A DNA stretch of 39,700 nucleotides from Paraburkholderia sp. SG-MS1 (GCF_012275575.1 NZ_NPIH01000081.1:1-39700); one strand, 5' to 3'. Shown: positions 9,014 to 17,434, numbered from the stretch's first letter. Notes: a model not told the origin generated them from the sequence alone. Numbers and translations are program-made.

Positions 9014-9430
9014 ATGAAAGTACGGACTCGTGGACTGACCAAACCCGACTTCGAGCAGCTCTCGGAGTTTCGCTATCAGATGCGGCGCTTCGAGCGCTTT
9101 TCCGAACAGGCCGCACAGAGCGAGGGCATCACGCCGTTGCAGTATCTGTTGCTGCTGCATATCAAGGGGTACCCCGGGCGCGACTGGGCGAGCGTCGGCG
9201 AACTCGCCGAGCGGCTGCAGTCGCAGCATCACGGCGTCGTCGCGCTGGTGTCGCGCTGCGAGGCACTCAATCTGGTGCGCCGCCAGGTCAGCGAAACCGA
9301 TCGCCGGCAGGTGGAAGTGCACCTTGAAAAAGCGGGCGAGCGCGTGCTTGCGAGACTCGCGGAACTGCACCGCGCCGAATTGAAATCGCTCGAGGGCGCT
9401 TTCCAGATTCCACAGATCGACTTCGACTAA
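9014..9430 (+). CDS. MarR family transcriptional regulator
   Basis: This 138-residue dimeric winged-helix DNA-binding protein has the MarR layout: the helix FRYQMRRFERFSEQAA, GITPLQYLLLLHIKG, then the recognition region VGELAERLQSQHHGVVALVSRCEALNLVRR and the wing SETDRRQVEVHLEKAGERVL. I prefer ATG 9014 over GTG 8975 because the earlier start overlaps the inverted repeat at 8962-8984. The ribosome site is weak. The stop codon is two bases from the ClC gene, so the two are co-transcribed and the regulator probably controls the channel. The ligand is unknown. Confidence 0.88.
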   Translation: MKVRTRGLTKPDFEQLSEFRYQMRRFERFSEQAAQSEGITPLQYLLLLHIKGYPGRDWASVGELAERLQSQHHGVVALVSRCEALNLVRRQVSETDRRQVEVHLEKAGERVLARLAELHRAELKSLEGAFQIPQIDFD

Positions 9431-9432
9431 TC

Positions 9433-11241
9433 ATGAGCATGGGTTCCCATAAGCGTGACTTTTCGGCCAACGCCCGGCTGCCTGGCATTTTTGCGCTGGC
9501 CGCGTGCATCGGCGTGGTCAGCACGCTGGCCGCATTCGTGTTGCTGAACCTGATTCATCTGTTCACCAATCTGTTCTTCTTCGGCACGCTGTCGTTCGCC
9601 GAACGTTCACCCGCCGAAAACACCCTCGGCCTTTGGGTGATGGGCGTGCCGGTGATCGGCGGCCTGATCGTCGGGCTGATGGCCCGTTACGGCTCCGAAA
9701 AAATCCGCGGGCACGGCATTCCCGAGGCGATCGAAGCGATCCTGTTCGGCAAGAGCAGGATGTCGCCGAAGGTGGCGGTGCTCAAGCCGCTGTCGTCAGG
9801 CATCGTGATCGGCAGCGGCGGCCCGTTCGGCGCGGAAGGTCCGATCATCATGACCGGCGGCGCACTCGGCTCGCTGATCGCGCAATGCGTGAAGGTCACG
9901 GCGGCGGAACGCAAGACGCTGCTGGTGGCGGGCGCCGCCGCCGGCATGACCGCGGTGTTCGGCACGCCGGTGGCGGCCGTGCTGCTCGCGGTCGAACTGC
10001 TGCTGTTCGAGTGGCGCCCGCGCAGCTTCCTGCCGGTGGCGGTGGCGTGTGCGGTCGCCGGTTTCGCCCGCGCGCTGTTCTTCGGTACGGGCCCGTTGTT
10101 CCCGCTCGAAACGGCCGCACCGGATGGCTGGTCGCTGTTGTCCTGCGTGATCGCCGGGTTGCTGTCAGGCGCGCTGGCCTCCGGACTTTCCGCCGCGCTG
10201 TACAAGACGGAAGACCTGTTCGGCAAACTGCCGATCCACTGGATGTGGTGGCCCGCGTTGGGCGGGATCGTGGTCGGCGTCGGCGGATGGCTCGAACCAC
10301 GCGCACTCGGCGTCGGTTACGACGTGATCGGCGATCTGCTGCATCAGCACATCGCGTTGCAGGTCGCACTCCTGCTGCTAACGGTGAAGGCCGTCATGTG
10401 GGTCGTCGCGCTCGGGTCCGGCACCTCCGGCGGCGTGCTCGCGCCGCTGCTGATGCTCGGCGCCGGGCTCGGCGCAGTACTCTCGCACTGGCTGCCGGGC
10501 AACCAGCCGGCGTTGTGGCCGCTCGTTTGCATGGCCGCCACGCTCGGCGCCACACTCGGTGCGCCGTTGACCGCGATCGTGTTCGCGTTCGGTCTCACTC
10601 ATGACAGCAATGCGCTACTGCCGCTCCTGACTGCGACGCTGATCGCGCACGGCTTTTCGACGGTCGTGATGCGCCGCTCGATCATGACCGAGAAAATCGC
10701 GCGCCGTGGTTACCACATCTATCGCGAGTATGGCGTCGATCCGCTCGAGCGTCATTACGTCGACGAAGTGATGACGACCACGGTCGAATCGATCGACGCA
10801 GACATGGTGGTCGGCGACGCGCTGTCGACGTTTTCCGGCGCCAGTCAACTGCGCCGGGCCTATCCCGTCGTCCGCGACGGCGCGGTGATCGGCGTGGCCG
10901 ACCGCGCATTGCTCGAACGCTTCTGCGCTAAAGACAGTGAAGCGGAAGCGGCAAAGCGCACGCTCAAGCTCGCCGACATGTTCGACCAAACCATCCCCGC
11001 GTTTGCGTTGCCGTCGGAAACCTGCCGTCTCGTCGCGACGCGGCTGGCCGTGCACAATCTCGAACGATTGCCCGTGGTGGCCGATCACGAGAGCATGCGC
11101 CTCGTTGGCATCGTGTCGCGCAGCGATCTGATCAAACCGTCGCTCCGCCATTTCGAAGAAGAGCACAAACGGGAGCGTTTTCGCCGCCTGACACCGGCAC
11201 GCGGCAAGCGGCGCTTTGCGCCGGTTCGCAAAGCGGGCTGA
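9433..11241 (+). CDS. ClC-type chloride channel/antiporter with CBS domains
   Basis: This is a 602-residue inner-membrane ClC protein that moves chloride or related anions. The selectivity-filter motifs are intact: GSGGP (127-131), GAEGP (133-137, with E135 matching the gating glutamate E148 of E. coli ClcA) and GTSGGVLAPLLMLGAGLG. The gating glutamate is kept, so proton-coupled exchange is possible. The C-terminal third (about 435-580) contains two CBS domains, which E. coli ClcA lacks; in eukaryotic ClCs these bind ATP. The very C-terminus is basic. The ATG at 9433 follows the MarR stop by two bases, so translation is probably coupled. The gene points into a minus-strand gene with only 41 bases between. 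Confidence 0.93.
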   Translation: MSMGSHKRDFSANARLPGIFALAACIGVVSTLAAFVLLNLIHLFTNLFFFGTLSFAERSPAENTLGLWVMGVPVIGGLIVGLMARYGSEKIRGHGIPEAIEAILFGKSRMSPKVAVLKPLSSGIVIGSGGPFGAEGPIIMTGGALGSLIAQCVKVTAAERKTLLVAGAAAGMTAVFGTPVAAVLLAVELLLFEWRPRSFLPVAVACAVAGFARALFFGTGPLFPLETAAPDGWSLLSCVIAGLLSGALASGLSAALYKTEDLFGKLPIHWMWWPALGGIVVGVGGWLEPRALGVGYDVIGDLLHQHIALQVALLLLTVKAVMWVVALGSGTSGGVLAPLLMLGAGLGAVLSHWLPGNQPALWPLVCMAATLGATLGAPLTAIVFAFGLTHDSNALLPLLTATLIAHGFSTVVMRRSIMTEKIARRGYHIYREYGVDPLERHYVDEVMTTTVESIDADMVVGDALSTFSGASQLRRAYPVVRDGAVIGVADRALLERFCAKDSEAEAAKRTLKLADMFDQTIPAFALPSETCRLVATRLAVHNLERLPVVADHESMRLVGIVSRSDLIKPSLRHFEEEHKRERFRRLTPARGKRRFAPVRKAG

Positions 11242-11282
11242 AAGAGGCGCATCGAAATCGCGGCTGTTTGCGCGGTGCGGCG

Positions 11283-11696
11283 CTACTTGCCCGCGCCCCG
11301 CTCGCTGACACAACTCAGCACGAGTGTGTCACCCCATTTCACTGCGGGACCGAGTGCGGCGGTATGAAACTCCGCACTGTCACAACGCCACTCGGCCACG
11401 AAGTCATTGCTGCATGCACCCGCCAAACGCCCTTCTCGCGGGGCGCGTGGCGAGTATTCGCACGTCGTCCGGCCGTTACATCGATGCGCTACGTCACGAG
11501 TGACATTGCCGTGTAGCGCTCCGCAGTTCTGGCCATACGAGCCCGATACGATGTTGATCGTTCGCCCTTGCGCTTTCGCTTCCAGGCTTGCAGCCAGAAC
11601 GAAGCCAACCGACACGGCCAACACGGCCAACACGCAGCGAATGCTTCGGCCGGGGCAGATCTTTTTTCCGATCCAATACTTAGGGACGCTGATCAT
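11283..11696 (-). CDS. Secreted cysteine-rich protein with SUEL-lectin-like pattern
   Basis: This 137-residue protein has a long basic N-terminus, a hydrophobic segment (CVLAVLAVSVGFVLAA) and a probable cleavage after EAKAQ near residue 43. The mature part has six cysteines in the pattern YGQNCG, GNVT, RCNGRTTCEY, ACSNDFVAEWRCD, LSCV. That order matches the galactose-binding lectin (SUEL) fold seen in small secreted Burkholderia proteins; carbohydrate binding is inference. The ATG at 11696 has GGGAGG seven bases upstream. It lies downstream of the NlpD-like gene on the same strand with a 77-base gap. Confidence 0.7.
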   Translation of the reverse strand: MISVPKYWIGKKICPGRSIRCVLAVLAVSVGFVLAASLEAKAQGRTINIVSGSYGQNCGALHGNVTRDVAHRCNGRTTCEYSPRAPREGRLAGACSNDFVAEWRCDSAEFHTAALGPAVKWGDTLVLSCVSERGAGK

Positions 11697-11773
11697 TTGC
11701 CGCCTCCCTGCAATTCACATTGCGAACCGCGCCAGTGCCAGATCGCGCCACGCGCAAGCCGGACTGCGACAGC

Positions 11774-12544
11774 TTAGCCACCTGTTTTCGGCAGCCAGGC
11801 GAGCGGGTCGACGGGCTGCCCGTTGTAGCGGACTTCGAACTGGATCGACGCGACGCCGCGGCTGTCTACCCCCACCTCGCCAATGGTCTGCCCTTGTGCG
11901 ACCGCGTCGCCTTCCTTCACGAGCAGCGTGCTGTTCTGACCGTACGCGGTGATCAGCGAGTCGTCATGCTTGATGATGATGAGCGGACCGTACGCCTCAA
12001 TACCGGAGCCTGCGTAGACCACACGGCCGGTCGCAGCAGCTTTGACCGGATCGCCGGGGCGCCCGCCGATCACGATGCCGTTCGACTTGCCCTGCGCGAA
12101 GGCTTTCAGGATCGGCCCGCGCAGCGGCCACTGCAGCACGCCCTGCTGGGGACCGGCGGAAGCGGTAGGCGCAGCGGGCGCCGCACCCGGTGCGGCCGGG
12201 GTAACGCCGACCGGCGGCGTCACGACACTGCCGGAGGCCATCGGCGGAGACACACGCAATACCTGACCCGGCGTGACCGCGGAGTTGACCGCAAGCCCGT
12301 TCCACGCGGCGATCTCCTGCGCCGTGCGGCCATACGCCGACGCGATACCGCCGATCGTATCGCCCGCATTGACCCGGTAGAAACCGGCTGGAACCGGCAC
12401 CGTGCTGAGGGTGGTGGGGCTGGACGGCGCGCTGCTGTAGAACGGCGTGCTCTCCCACGGCATCGACGTGCAGCCGCTGAACGTCACGCCGAGCGCGGCC
12501 ACTGTCAGCCAGCGCGTCCCCGCCAATTGCCATTGTCTTGTCAT
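11774..12544 (-). CDS. NlpD-like lipoprotein: LysM plus degenerate M23 peptidase domain
   Basis: The protein has 256 residues from the ATG at 12544, which has GAGGAAA upstream; the frame to 12595 adds an unlikely tail. The signal peptide ends in a lipobox with C25 (TFSGC), so it is an envelope lipoprotein. LysM spans about 56-98 (YRVNAGDTIGGIASAYG). After a Pro/Ala linker, an M23/LytM domain spans about 140-251. All four expected metal or catalytic positions are changed: the HxxxD pair reads S154 and V158, the first distal histidine is Q203 (TAYGQN), and the second is Q235 (IQFEVRYNG). This matches NlpD/EnvC-type factors, which activate murein amidases instead of cutting peptidoglycan. It lacks the usual nlpD neighbours (pcm, rpoS), so it is probably a paralogue. 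Confidence 0.88.
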   Translation of the reverse strand: MTRQWQLAGTRWLTVAALGVTFSGCTSMPWESTPFYSSAPSSPTTLSTVPVPAGFYRVNAGDTIGGIASAYGRTAQEIAAWNGLAVNSAVTPGQVLRVSPPMASGSVVTPPVGVTPAAPGAAPAAPTASAGPQQGVLQWPLRGPILKAFAQGKSNGIVIGGRPGDPVKAAATGRVVYAGSGIEAYGPLIIIKHDDSLITAYGQNSTLLVKEGDAVAQGQTIGEVGVDSRGVASIQFEVRYNGQPVDPLAWLPKTGG

Positions 12545-12700
12545 TTGATTTTCCTCGACACCTGTTTCAATCGGATTCAATCGACGCACAAGCATTTACC
12601 GTGCCGCCGTGTCCGGGACCGGCGCGGCAATGGCTCTCCATTATGCCGCCAGGCCCACGGGCGACGGTGTGGGCATCGCCTCAAACCGGCCGAAGTGCGT

Positions 12701-13012
12701 TCAGACGCTGCCTTGCGCTTCGACCACCAGGATGCGCGCCGCGCCAATCGGATGAGCCACGTGCTCGGTGCCCACCGACGCGTAAAACACATCGCCCGTT
12801 TCCAGCACCGCCGAGCGCTCGACGCCGTCCTCGCGATAGCGCATCTCGACGCGGCCATCGAGCACGGCGAACACTTCCTCGCCATCGTTGACGTGCCACT
12901 TGTACGGCTGATCGGTCCAATGCAGACGCGTCGTGATGCCGTTCATGCTGGCGATGTCGAGCGCGCCCCAGGGACGCGTCGCGGTAAAGCTCTTGCTGCG
13001 GATGATCTTCAT
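12701..13012 (-). CDS. Small cupin-domain protein
   Basis: This is a 103-residue single cupin. The barrel motifs are visible: GxDGEEVFAVLDGRVEMRY-like sequence (HVNDGEEVFAVLDGRVEM) and ETGDVFYASVGTEHVAHPIG, with histidines placed to hold a metal. The start is ATG 13012 (MKIIRSKSF). The longer frame beginning at 13114 is excluded because that ATG sits inside the probable TATAAT at 13113-13118. The ribosome site is weak. Substrate and activity cannot be told from sequence; stand-alone cupins of this size range from isomerases to ligand binders. Confidence 0.82.
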   Translation of the reverse strand: MKIIRSKSFTATRPWGALDIASMNGITTRLHWTDQPYKWHVNDGEEVFAVLDGRVEMRYREDGVERSAVLETGDVFYASVGTEHVAHPIGAARILVVEAQGSV

Positions 13013-13112
13013 GGGCGCAGGGGTAGTTGAGAAAAACGGACGCCGGCGGGCGATTCCCCGGCGTGCATGGTGCAGCCGTGCAAGCCGGCGCAGCAGGTTT
13101 TCGACTGGCCCC

Positions 13113-13118
13113 ATTATA
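13113..13118 (-). promoter_or_regulatory. -10 element of the cupin gene promoter
   Basis: The minus strand reads exact TATAAT here, giving a leader of about 95 bases before ATG 13012. The -35 position falls inside the GC-rich tandem repeat at 13123-13156. Confidence 0.45.
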
Positions 13119-13122
13119 GGGC

Positions 13123-13156
13123 GGACGGCGGGCCGGACGGCGGGCCGGACCGGACC
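13123..13156. repeat. GC-rich 12-bp tandem repeat
   Basis: Two exact copies of GGACGGCGGGCC (13123-13134, 13135-13146) are followed by a partial third (GGACCGGACC). It lies between the divergent cupin and 13286 gene promoters and could change length by slippage. Confidence 0.7.
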
Positions 13157-13198
13157 AGCGCCGTGCGCCTAAGGTCGCCTGCCCGATTCGTGTGATTA

Positions 13199-13226
13199 TT
13201 GAAACCTTTGAGGCCTCGCCTATACT
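13199..13226 (+). promoter_or_regulatory. Sigma70-type promoter of the 13286 gene
   Basis: TTGAAA, 16 bases, then TATACT: both hexamers match consensus in five of six positions. The transcript would start near 13233, about 50 bases before the ATG. Confidence 0.6.
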
Positions 13227-13285
13227 CCCTCAAGCTGCGCGGAACATACCCTACGTCTACGTCTGGATCCTGCGAGGAACGGAGC

Positions 13286-13606
13286 ATGAACAAAGCCACC
13301 TTTCTGGCTGTGCAACTCAACGTCGACGACGTTGCGGCGTCGCCGGGTCTGGTCGAGTTGCTGAACACGCACCTCGTTTTCGCCGCCGACGTGGCCGAAG
13401 CGGCGGACGCCCTCGTGCAACTGGCCAGCATCGCGGGGCTGTCGAGCGGCGTCGAAGCCAGCGTCGAGATTCCGGCGTTGGCGATCGAGCGGCTGCGCGA
13501 GGCGCTGGATAACCTGAGCGGCTACGACGAATCCTGGCTGCTCGCCCTCGAACCCAGCCGTGCGCTCTTCGATGAAATAGGCCGCCGGCATCGTTCGTTG
13601 CATTAG
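13286..13606 (+). CDS. Conserved-looking small protein of unknown function
   Basis: This is a 106-residue acidic protein from ATG 13286, with GGAG just before it and a good promoter at 13199-13226. I recognise no domain. It is leucine/alanine-rich and probably helical, with LVELLNTHLVFAADVAEAADALVQLASIAG followed by IERLREALDNLSGY. It has no signal peptide, membrane segment or cysteine. An intrinsic terminator lies about 200 bases downstream, so it is probably monocistronic. The frame, ribosome site, promoter and terminator together support a real gene; its job is unknown. Confidence 0.7.
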   Translation: MNKATFLAVQLNVDDVAASPGLVELLNTHLVFAADVAEAADALVQLASIAGLSSGVEASVEIPALAIERLREALDNLSGYDESWLLALEPSRALFDEIGRRHRSLH

Positions 13607-13804
13607 CGGCGGTTGTGGAGTGCCTGTCGGTCTCGCGCCGTCGCTCGCTTCGCTAGCACCGCGGTAGGAGCGCTGCGGCGCAGGCATAGGTGGGCCACAC
13701 GCGTTGGTCGGTGCAATGGCTCGGTCTGGCCAGGAGTGACGCCTTTAACGAATCGCCGATAGTCGCGTTGGAGCCGCGACGGAGACTGACCCGCCGTGAA
13801 CGAC

Positions 13805-13840
13805 AAAACGCCATCCGGCAAACCGGATGGCGTTTTTTAT
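13805..13840 (+). terminator. Intrinsic terminator
   Basis: A 14-bp stem (13805-13818 with 13823-13836) with a CAAA loop ends in GTTTTTTATT on the plus strand, serving the 13286 gene. The minus strand also ends in TTTT, so it can stop the convergent DUF4148 transcript. Confidence 0.88.
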
Positions 13841-13890
13841 TGCTCGCCGTCTTATCGATCGGGCGGCGCCTTCATCAGCTTCGGCGCAAC

Positions 13891-14208
13891 TTAGTTGCCG
13901 AAGTAGACCGAGTTGCGGTCGGTGTTGCTCACCGGACGGCCGGCTTGCGAGGTGCCAGCCATCGGCGCGCCGTAACCGCTGTTCGCAGCTTGGGCCGTAC
14001 CGTTTCGTGCATCAACGCGCGCTTGCGCAGCCTGGATGCTCGCCGGGTAAGCGAAGTTGTCGTTCGACGGGTTGTAGCCGGCCTTTTCGAGCTGCACCAG
14101 TTCAGCGCGAACCTGAGCGCGGGTCACCGGCTGATTCGATTGGGCGAACGATGCCACAGGAGCAACCAGAGCGGCGGCGACGACAACTGCAGAGATCAGG
14201 GTCTTCAT
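13891..14208 (-). CDS. DUF4148 domain secreted protein
   Basis: This is a 105-residue exported protein. A clear signal peptide (MKTLISAVVVAAALVAPVASFAQ) is followed by the DUF4148 signature VTRAQVRAELVQLEKAGYNPS and YPASIQAAQARV. The family is strongly expanded in Burkholderiaceae and its function is unknown; it is presumed periplasmic. The ATG at 14208 has GGAGG at ideal spacing. Upstream there is a pair of 11-base direct repeats (14285-14308), suggesting control by a response regulator. Confidence 0.92.
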   Translation of the reverse strand: MKTLISAVVVAAALVAPVASFAQSNQPVTRAQVRAELVQLEKAGYNPSNDNFAYPASIQAAQARVDARNGTAQAANSGYGAPMAGTSQAGRPVSNTDRNSVYFGN

Positions 14209-14284
14209 GATTAAACCTCCATAACTTGTTGTGTAGTGCGCTCAGGGTTGTTCTCCTGCAGCGCTTGAGTACAAGTTTAGGAGC

Positions 14285-14308
14285 GTTAACACCTAGGGTA
14301 AACACCTA
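14285..14308 (-). promoter_or_regulatory. Direct-repeat regulator site upstream of the DUF4148 gene
   Basis: GTTAACACCTA (14285-14295) and GTAAACACCTA (14298-14308) differ in one base and start 13 bases apart. That spacing is near the 10-11 bp helical turn used by OmpR-type response regulators. The pair lies about 77 to 100 bases upstream of the gene and would overlap a -35 region. Confidence 0.45.
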
Positions 14309-14473
14309 AGACGACGAAACACTATTGCTTTTCTCGCAAAAGTGTTGAAACTGATAAGCACCATACGAAATGGTTCGGCGAATTCCGGCAACAATATGGT
14401 GCCGCGGATTCGACGACGAAGCGACCGCGCCGCCGCCCGGCGACGACCGCGCGGCAGGTCGCGATTCGAACGA

Positions 14474-15886
14474 TCAGCTCCAGTTCGCGTGGAAGCTGCC
14501 CGGCTTGTCCGTGCGCTCGAACGTATGCGCACCGAAGAAGTCGCGCTGCGCCTGCACGAGGTTCGCCGGCAGGCGTTCCGAGCGATAGGCGTCGAAGTAC
14601 GCCACGGCCGACGCGAAAGCCGGCACCGGCACACCCGCATTGATTGCGGCCACCACGACCTCGCGCAACGCCGACTGATAGTTCTTCGCGATGTCACGGA
14701 AGTACGGATCGAGCAGAAGATTCGCTATCGCTTTGTCCTTCGAGTAGGCGTCCGTGATTTTCTGCAGGAAGCGGGCGCGGATAATGCACCCGGCGCGGAA
14801 GATCTTCGCGATCGTGCCGAAATCGAGGTCCCACTTGTACTCTTCCGATGCCGCGCGCAGTTGTGCGAAGCCTTGCGCGTAGGAAATCACCTTACTGAAG
14901 TACAGCGCGCGGCGCACCGCTTCGATGAGCGCCTCGCGCTTGCCACCTTCGAGCGGCTTCACCTGCGGCCCCTCCAGCACCTTGCTCGCGGCCACGCGCT
15001 GATCCTTCAACGACGACAGCACGCGCGCGAACACGGCTTCGGTGATCAGCGGCAGCGGCGCGCCGAGGTCGAGCGCGTTCTGGCTGGTCCACTTGCCGGT
15101 GCCCTTCTGCGCGGCGCGGTCGAGAATCACGTCGACCAGATCCTTACCGGTTTCCTCGTCCTTCTTGCTAAAGATCTTCGAGGTGATTTCGATCAGATAG
15201 CTGTCGAGTTCGCCCTGATTCCACTCGGTGTAGACCTTGCCCAGCTCTTCGTTCGACAAGCCGACGACCTGTTTGAGCACCGCATAACTTTCGGCAATCA
15301 GCTGCATGTCGCCATATTCGATGCCGTTGTGCACCATCTTCACGAAGTGGCCCGCGCCGTCCGGACCCATGTAGGCGACGCACGGCTCACCATCCGGCGC
15401 CTTCGCGGCGATCTCGGTGAGAATGGGGGCGACCAGATCGTACGCTTCGCGCTGGCCGCCTGGCATGATCGACGGGCCTTTCAGCGCGCCTTCCTCACCG
15501 CCGGACACGCCGGTGCCGATGAAGTGCAGACCGGCTTTCGCGAGCTCCTGATTGCGGCGGATCGTGTCGGTGAAGTGCGTGTTGCCGCCGTCGATCAGAA
15601 TGTCGCCCTTGTCGAGCAGCGGCTTGAGCGAGGCAATGGTGGCGTCGGTGCCCTCGCCAGCCTTGACCATCAGCAGAATACGGCGCGGCTTTTCCAGCGA
15701 TTCCACGAAGTCTTCCAGCGTGAAGGCCGGCACCAGCTTCTTGTCCGGATATTCGGCGATGAGTTCGTCGGTTTTCTCGCGGCTACGGTTGTACACCGAC
15801 ACCGCGTGGCCGCGGCTCTCGATGTTGAGCGCCAGATTGCGGCCCATGACCGCCAGCCCCACCACGCCGATTGCCTGTTTGCCCAT
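14474..15886 (-). CDS. gnd: 6-phosphogluconate dehydrogenase, decarboxylating
   Basis: This is the cytoplasmic pentose-phosphate enzyme that converts 6-phosphogluconate to ribulose-5-phosphate and CO2 with NADP. It has 470 residues, the usual size for the long GndA form. The NADP fold begins [16 protein letters not shown] (about 7-22) with N-R-S-R-E-K after strand 2. The substrate site is visible: GGNTHF (100-105), [19 protein letters not shown] and the catalytic K183, N187 and E190 in [16 protein letters not shown] chose ATG 15886, with GGAGA upstream; the frame to 16021 adds a non-conserved tail. No zwf or pgl gene is adjacent. Confidence 0.96.
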   Translation of the reverse strand: MGKQAIGVVGLAVMGRNLALNIESRGHAVSVYNRSREKTDELIAEYPDKKLVPAFTLEDFVESLEKPRRILLMVKAGEGTDATIASLKPLLDKGDILIDGGNTHFTDTIRRNQELAKAGLHFIGTGVSGGEEGALKGPSIMPGGQREAYDLVAPILTEIAAKAPDGEPCVAYMGPDGAGHFVKMVHNGIEYGDMQLIAESYAVLKQVVGLSNEELGKVYTEWNQGELDSYLIEITSKIFSKKDEETGKDLVDVILDRAAQKGTGKWTSQNALDLGAPLPLITEAVFARVLSSLKDQRVAASKVLEGPQVKPLEGGKREALIEAVRRALYFSKVISYAQGFAQLRAASEEYKWDLDFGTIAKIFRAGCIIRARFLQKITDAYSKDKAIANLLLDPYFRDIAKNYQSALREVVVAAINAGVPVPAFASAVAYFDAYRSERLPANLVQAQRDFFGAHTFERTDKPGSFHANWS

Positions 15887-16178
15887 GTGAATTCTCCAGA
15901 GTCCAAAAATGTCGTGACGCTGCGCCGGAAGGAAGGTCGGCGCGGCGTCGAGGGTGAAAGAATAAAAGAAATGCGCACTTGCCGCTCGTTGGCGGGCAAC
16001 GGGCGGTGTTTTCCACCGCATGCGGCCGGCCCGGCGCCGCTTCAGGATCTGCTTCGTGGCCGCCCTTCATGACGCCTCGATGCGCGCGGCCACGTTGCGG
16101 CGACTCATGAAGCGGGCCGGTTTCCGCCCGCGAAAAAACCGTTTGCCGGGGTCGCGCCATGGCCGGACCCGACGTTCG

Positions 16179-16814
16179 TCAGACCTGCGCCGCGCCCGGG
16201 CGTTTCCTGAACACCAGACTGAAATTGTTGGCCGGCATCGCGATCGGCTCGTCGCACACGAGCCCCACCGACGCACCCAACGCAATCACGGATTCCATGT
16301 CGCGCACGCCCCACTCGGGGTCGCGGCTGCGCAATTGCTGATCGAACGCGTCGTTGCTCGGCGCCGTATGCGCCCCCCCGCGTTTGTACGGACCATACAG
16401 ATACAGTACACCGCCATCGACGAGACGACGGCTCGCGCCGGCGAACAGCGCCTCGGCCGCACTCCACGGCGAGATGTGAATCATGTTGATGCAGACCACC
16501 GCGTCGAGCGCAGCATCCACGCCCCAGTCCGGCTGGTGCACGTCCAGAGCGAGCGGCGCGCGTACATTGCGCAGACCCTCGTGCGCGATCCACGCGGCAA
16601 TCGACGCGCGCGCGTCGGCGTCGACGTCGCTCGGCTGCCAGTCCAGCCCGGGTAGCGCGCCGGCGAAGCACATCGCGTGCTGGCCCGTGCCACTCGCGAT
16701 TTCGAGCACGCGGCCAGTGGCCGGCAGCGCGTCGCGCAGCACGGCGAGGATCGGTTCGCGATTGCGCTCCGCAGAAGGCGAACGTTGCCGCAGCGCCGGG
16801 TGGGAATCAGTCAT
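16179..16814 (-). CDS. DUF938 family SAM-dependent methyltransferase-like protein
   Basis: This is a protein of about 211 residues with a class I methyltransferase fold. VLEIASGTGQHAMCFA is the SAM-binding motif I, SDVDADARASI the second acidic strand, and CINMIHISPWSAAEALFAGA follows, as usual in DUF938. The conserved GPYKRGGAHTAPSN and RDPEWGVRDME are family hallmarks. The substrate is unknown. ATG 16814 is the likely start; an alternative TTG at 16832 overlaps the stop of the upstream PPOX gene as TTGA. Either way the two genes form an operon. Confidence 0.88.
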   Translation of the reverse strand: MTDSHPALRQRSPSAERNREPILAVLRDALPATGRVLEIASGTGQHAMCFAGALPGLDWQPSDVDADARASIAAWIAHEGLRNVRAPLALDVHQPDWGVDAALDAVVCINMIHISPWSAAEALFAGASRRLVDGGVLYLYGPYKRGGAHTAPSNDAFDQQLRSRDPEWGVRDMESVIALGASVGLVCDEPIAMPANNFSLVFRKRPGAAQV

Positions 16815-16828
16815 GGTTGGCTTGTGTG

Positions 16829-17434
16829 TCAATAGAGGGTCGTGCGCACGCGCTCGGCGAACTCACGGTCGTAGGTGGCCGCGTCGAAGCCCGCGCCGTT
16901 CAGGCGCCGATGAATCTCGCCCGCGCTCGGCAGTTGCGAGCGTTCGACGTGCCGCGCCGGGTCCCACAGTTTCGAACGCACGAGCGCCTTCGAGCAGTGA
17001 AAATATACCGAGTCGACGTCGATCAGCAGCACGGTGCGCGGCAGTTTACCTTCGACGGCGAAACTGTCCAGCCATTCGGAATCGCTGGTAATCCGCCCGC
17101 GGCCATTCACGCGCAAGCTTTCGCCGACGCCGGGGATGATGAACAGCAGCGCCAGTCGTGGCTCGACGATGATATTGCGCAGACTGTCGAGGCGATTGTT
17201 GCCGATGCGGTCCGGCAACGCGAGCGTGCGTTCGTCGACGACCCGCACGAAGCCCGGCGCGTCGCCGCGCGGCGAACAGTCGAGGCCGTCCGGACCGGCA
17301 GTGGCCAGCACGGCGAACGGCGCGACTTCGATGAACGCGCGATAGTCTTCATTGACGTACGCGATCTCCTTGCGCAGCGCGCGCTCGTGCGGCTGGCCGT
17401 AGAGGGCTTCGAGCTGTTCGATCCTGGTCAACAT
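16829..17434 (-). CDS. Pyridoxamine 5'-phosphate oxidase family (FMN-binding split barrel) protein
   Basis: This is a 201-residue member of the MSMEG_1061-type PPOX group. The split-barrel signature is visible: FIEVAPFAVLATAGPDGLDCSPRGDAPGFVRVVDERTLALPDRIGNNRLDSLRNI. The end has YFHCSKALVRSKLWDP, which is typical of this group. It probably binds FMN or F420 and reduces or oxidises an unknown small molecule. It is not the vitamin B6 enzyme PdxH. The ATG at 17434 has AGGAAA upstream. It is the first gene of an operon with the DUF938 methyltransferase. Confidence 0.87.
   Translation of the reverse strand: MLTRIEQLEALYGQPHERALRKEIAYVNEDYRAFIEVAPFAVLATAGPDGLDCSPRGDAPGFVRVVDERTLALPDRIGNNRLDSLRNIIVEPRLALLFIIPGVGESLRVNGRGRITSDSEWLDSFAVEGKLPRTVLLIDVDSVYFHCSKALVRSKLWDPARHVERSQLPSAGEIHRRLNGAGFDAATYDREFAERVRTTLY

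Noticed and set aside
12624..12649. GCGGCA...TGCCGC hairpin downstream of the cupin gene
   Set aside because: It has a bulge and no T-run on either strand, so I cannot support a terminator call.
14342..16072. 576-codon plus-strand frame opposite gnd
   Set aside because: It is antisense to a certain gene, with Arg-rich composition and no motif.
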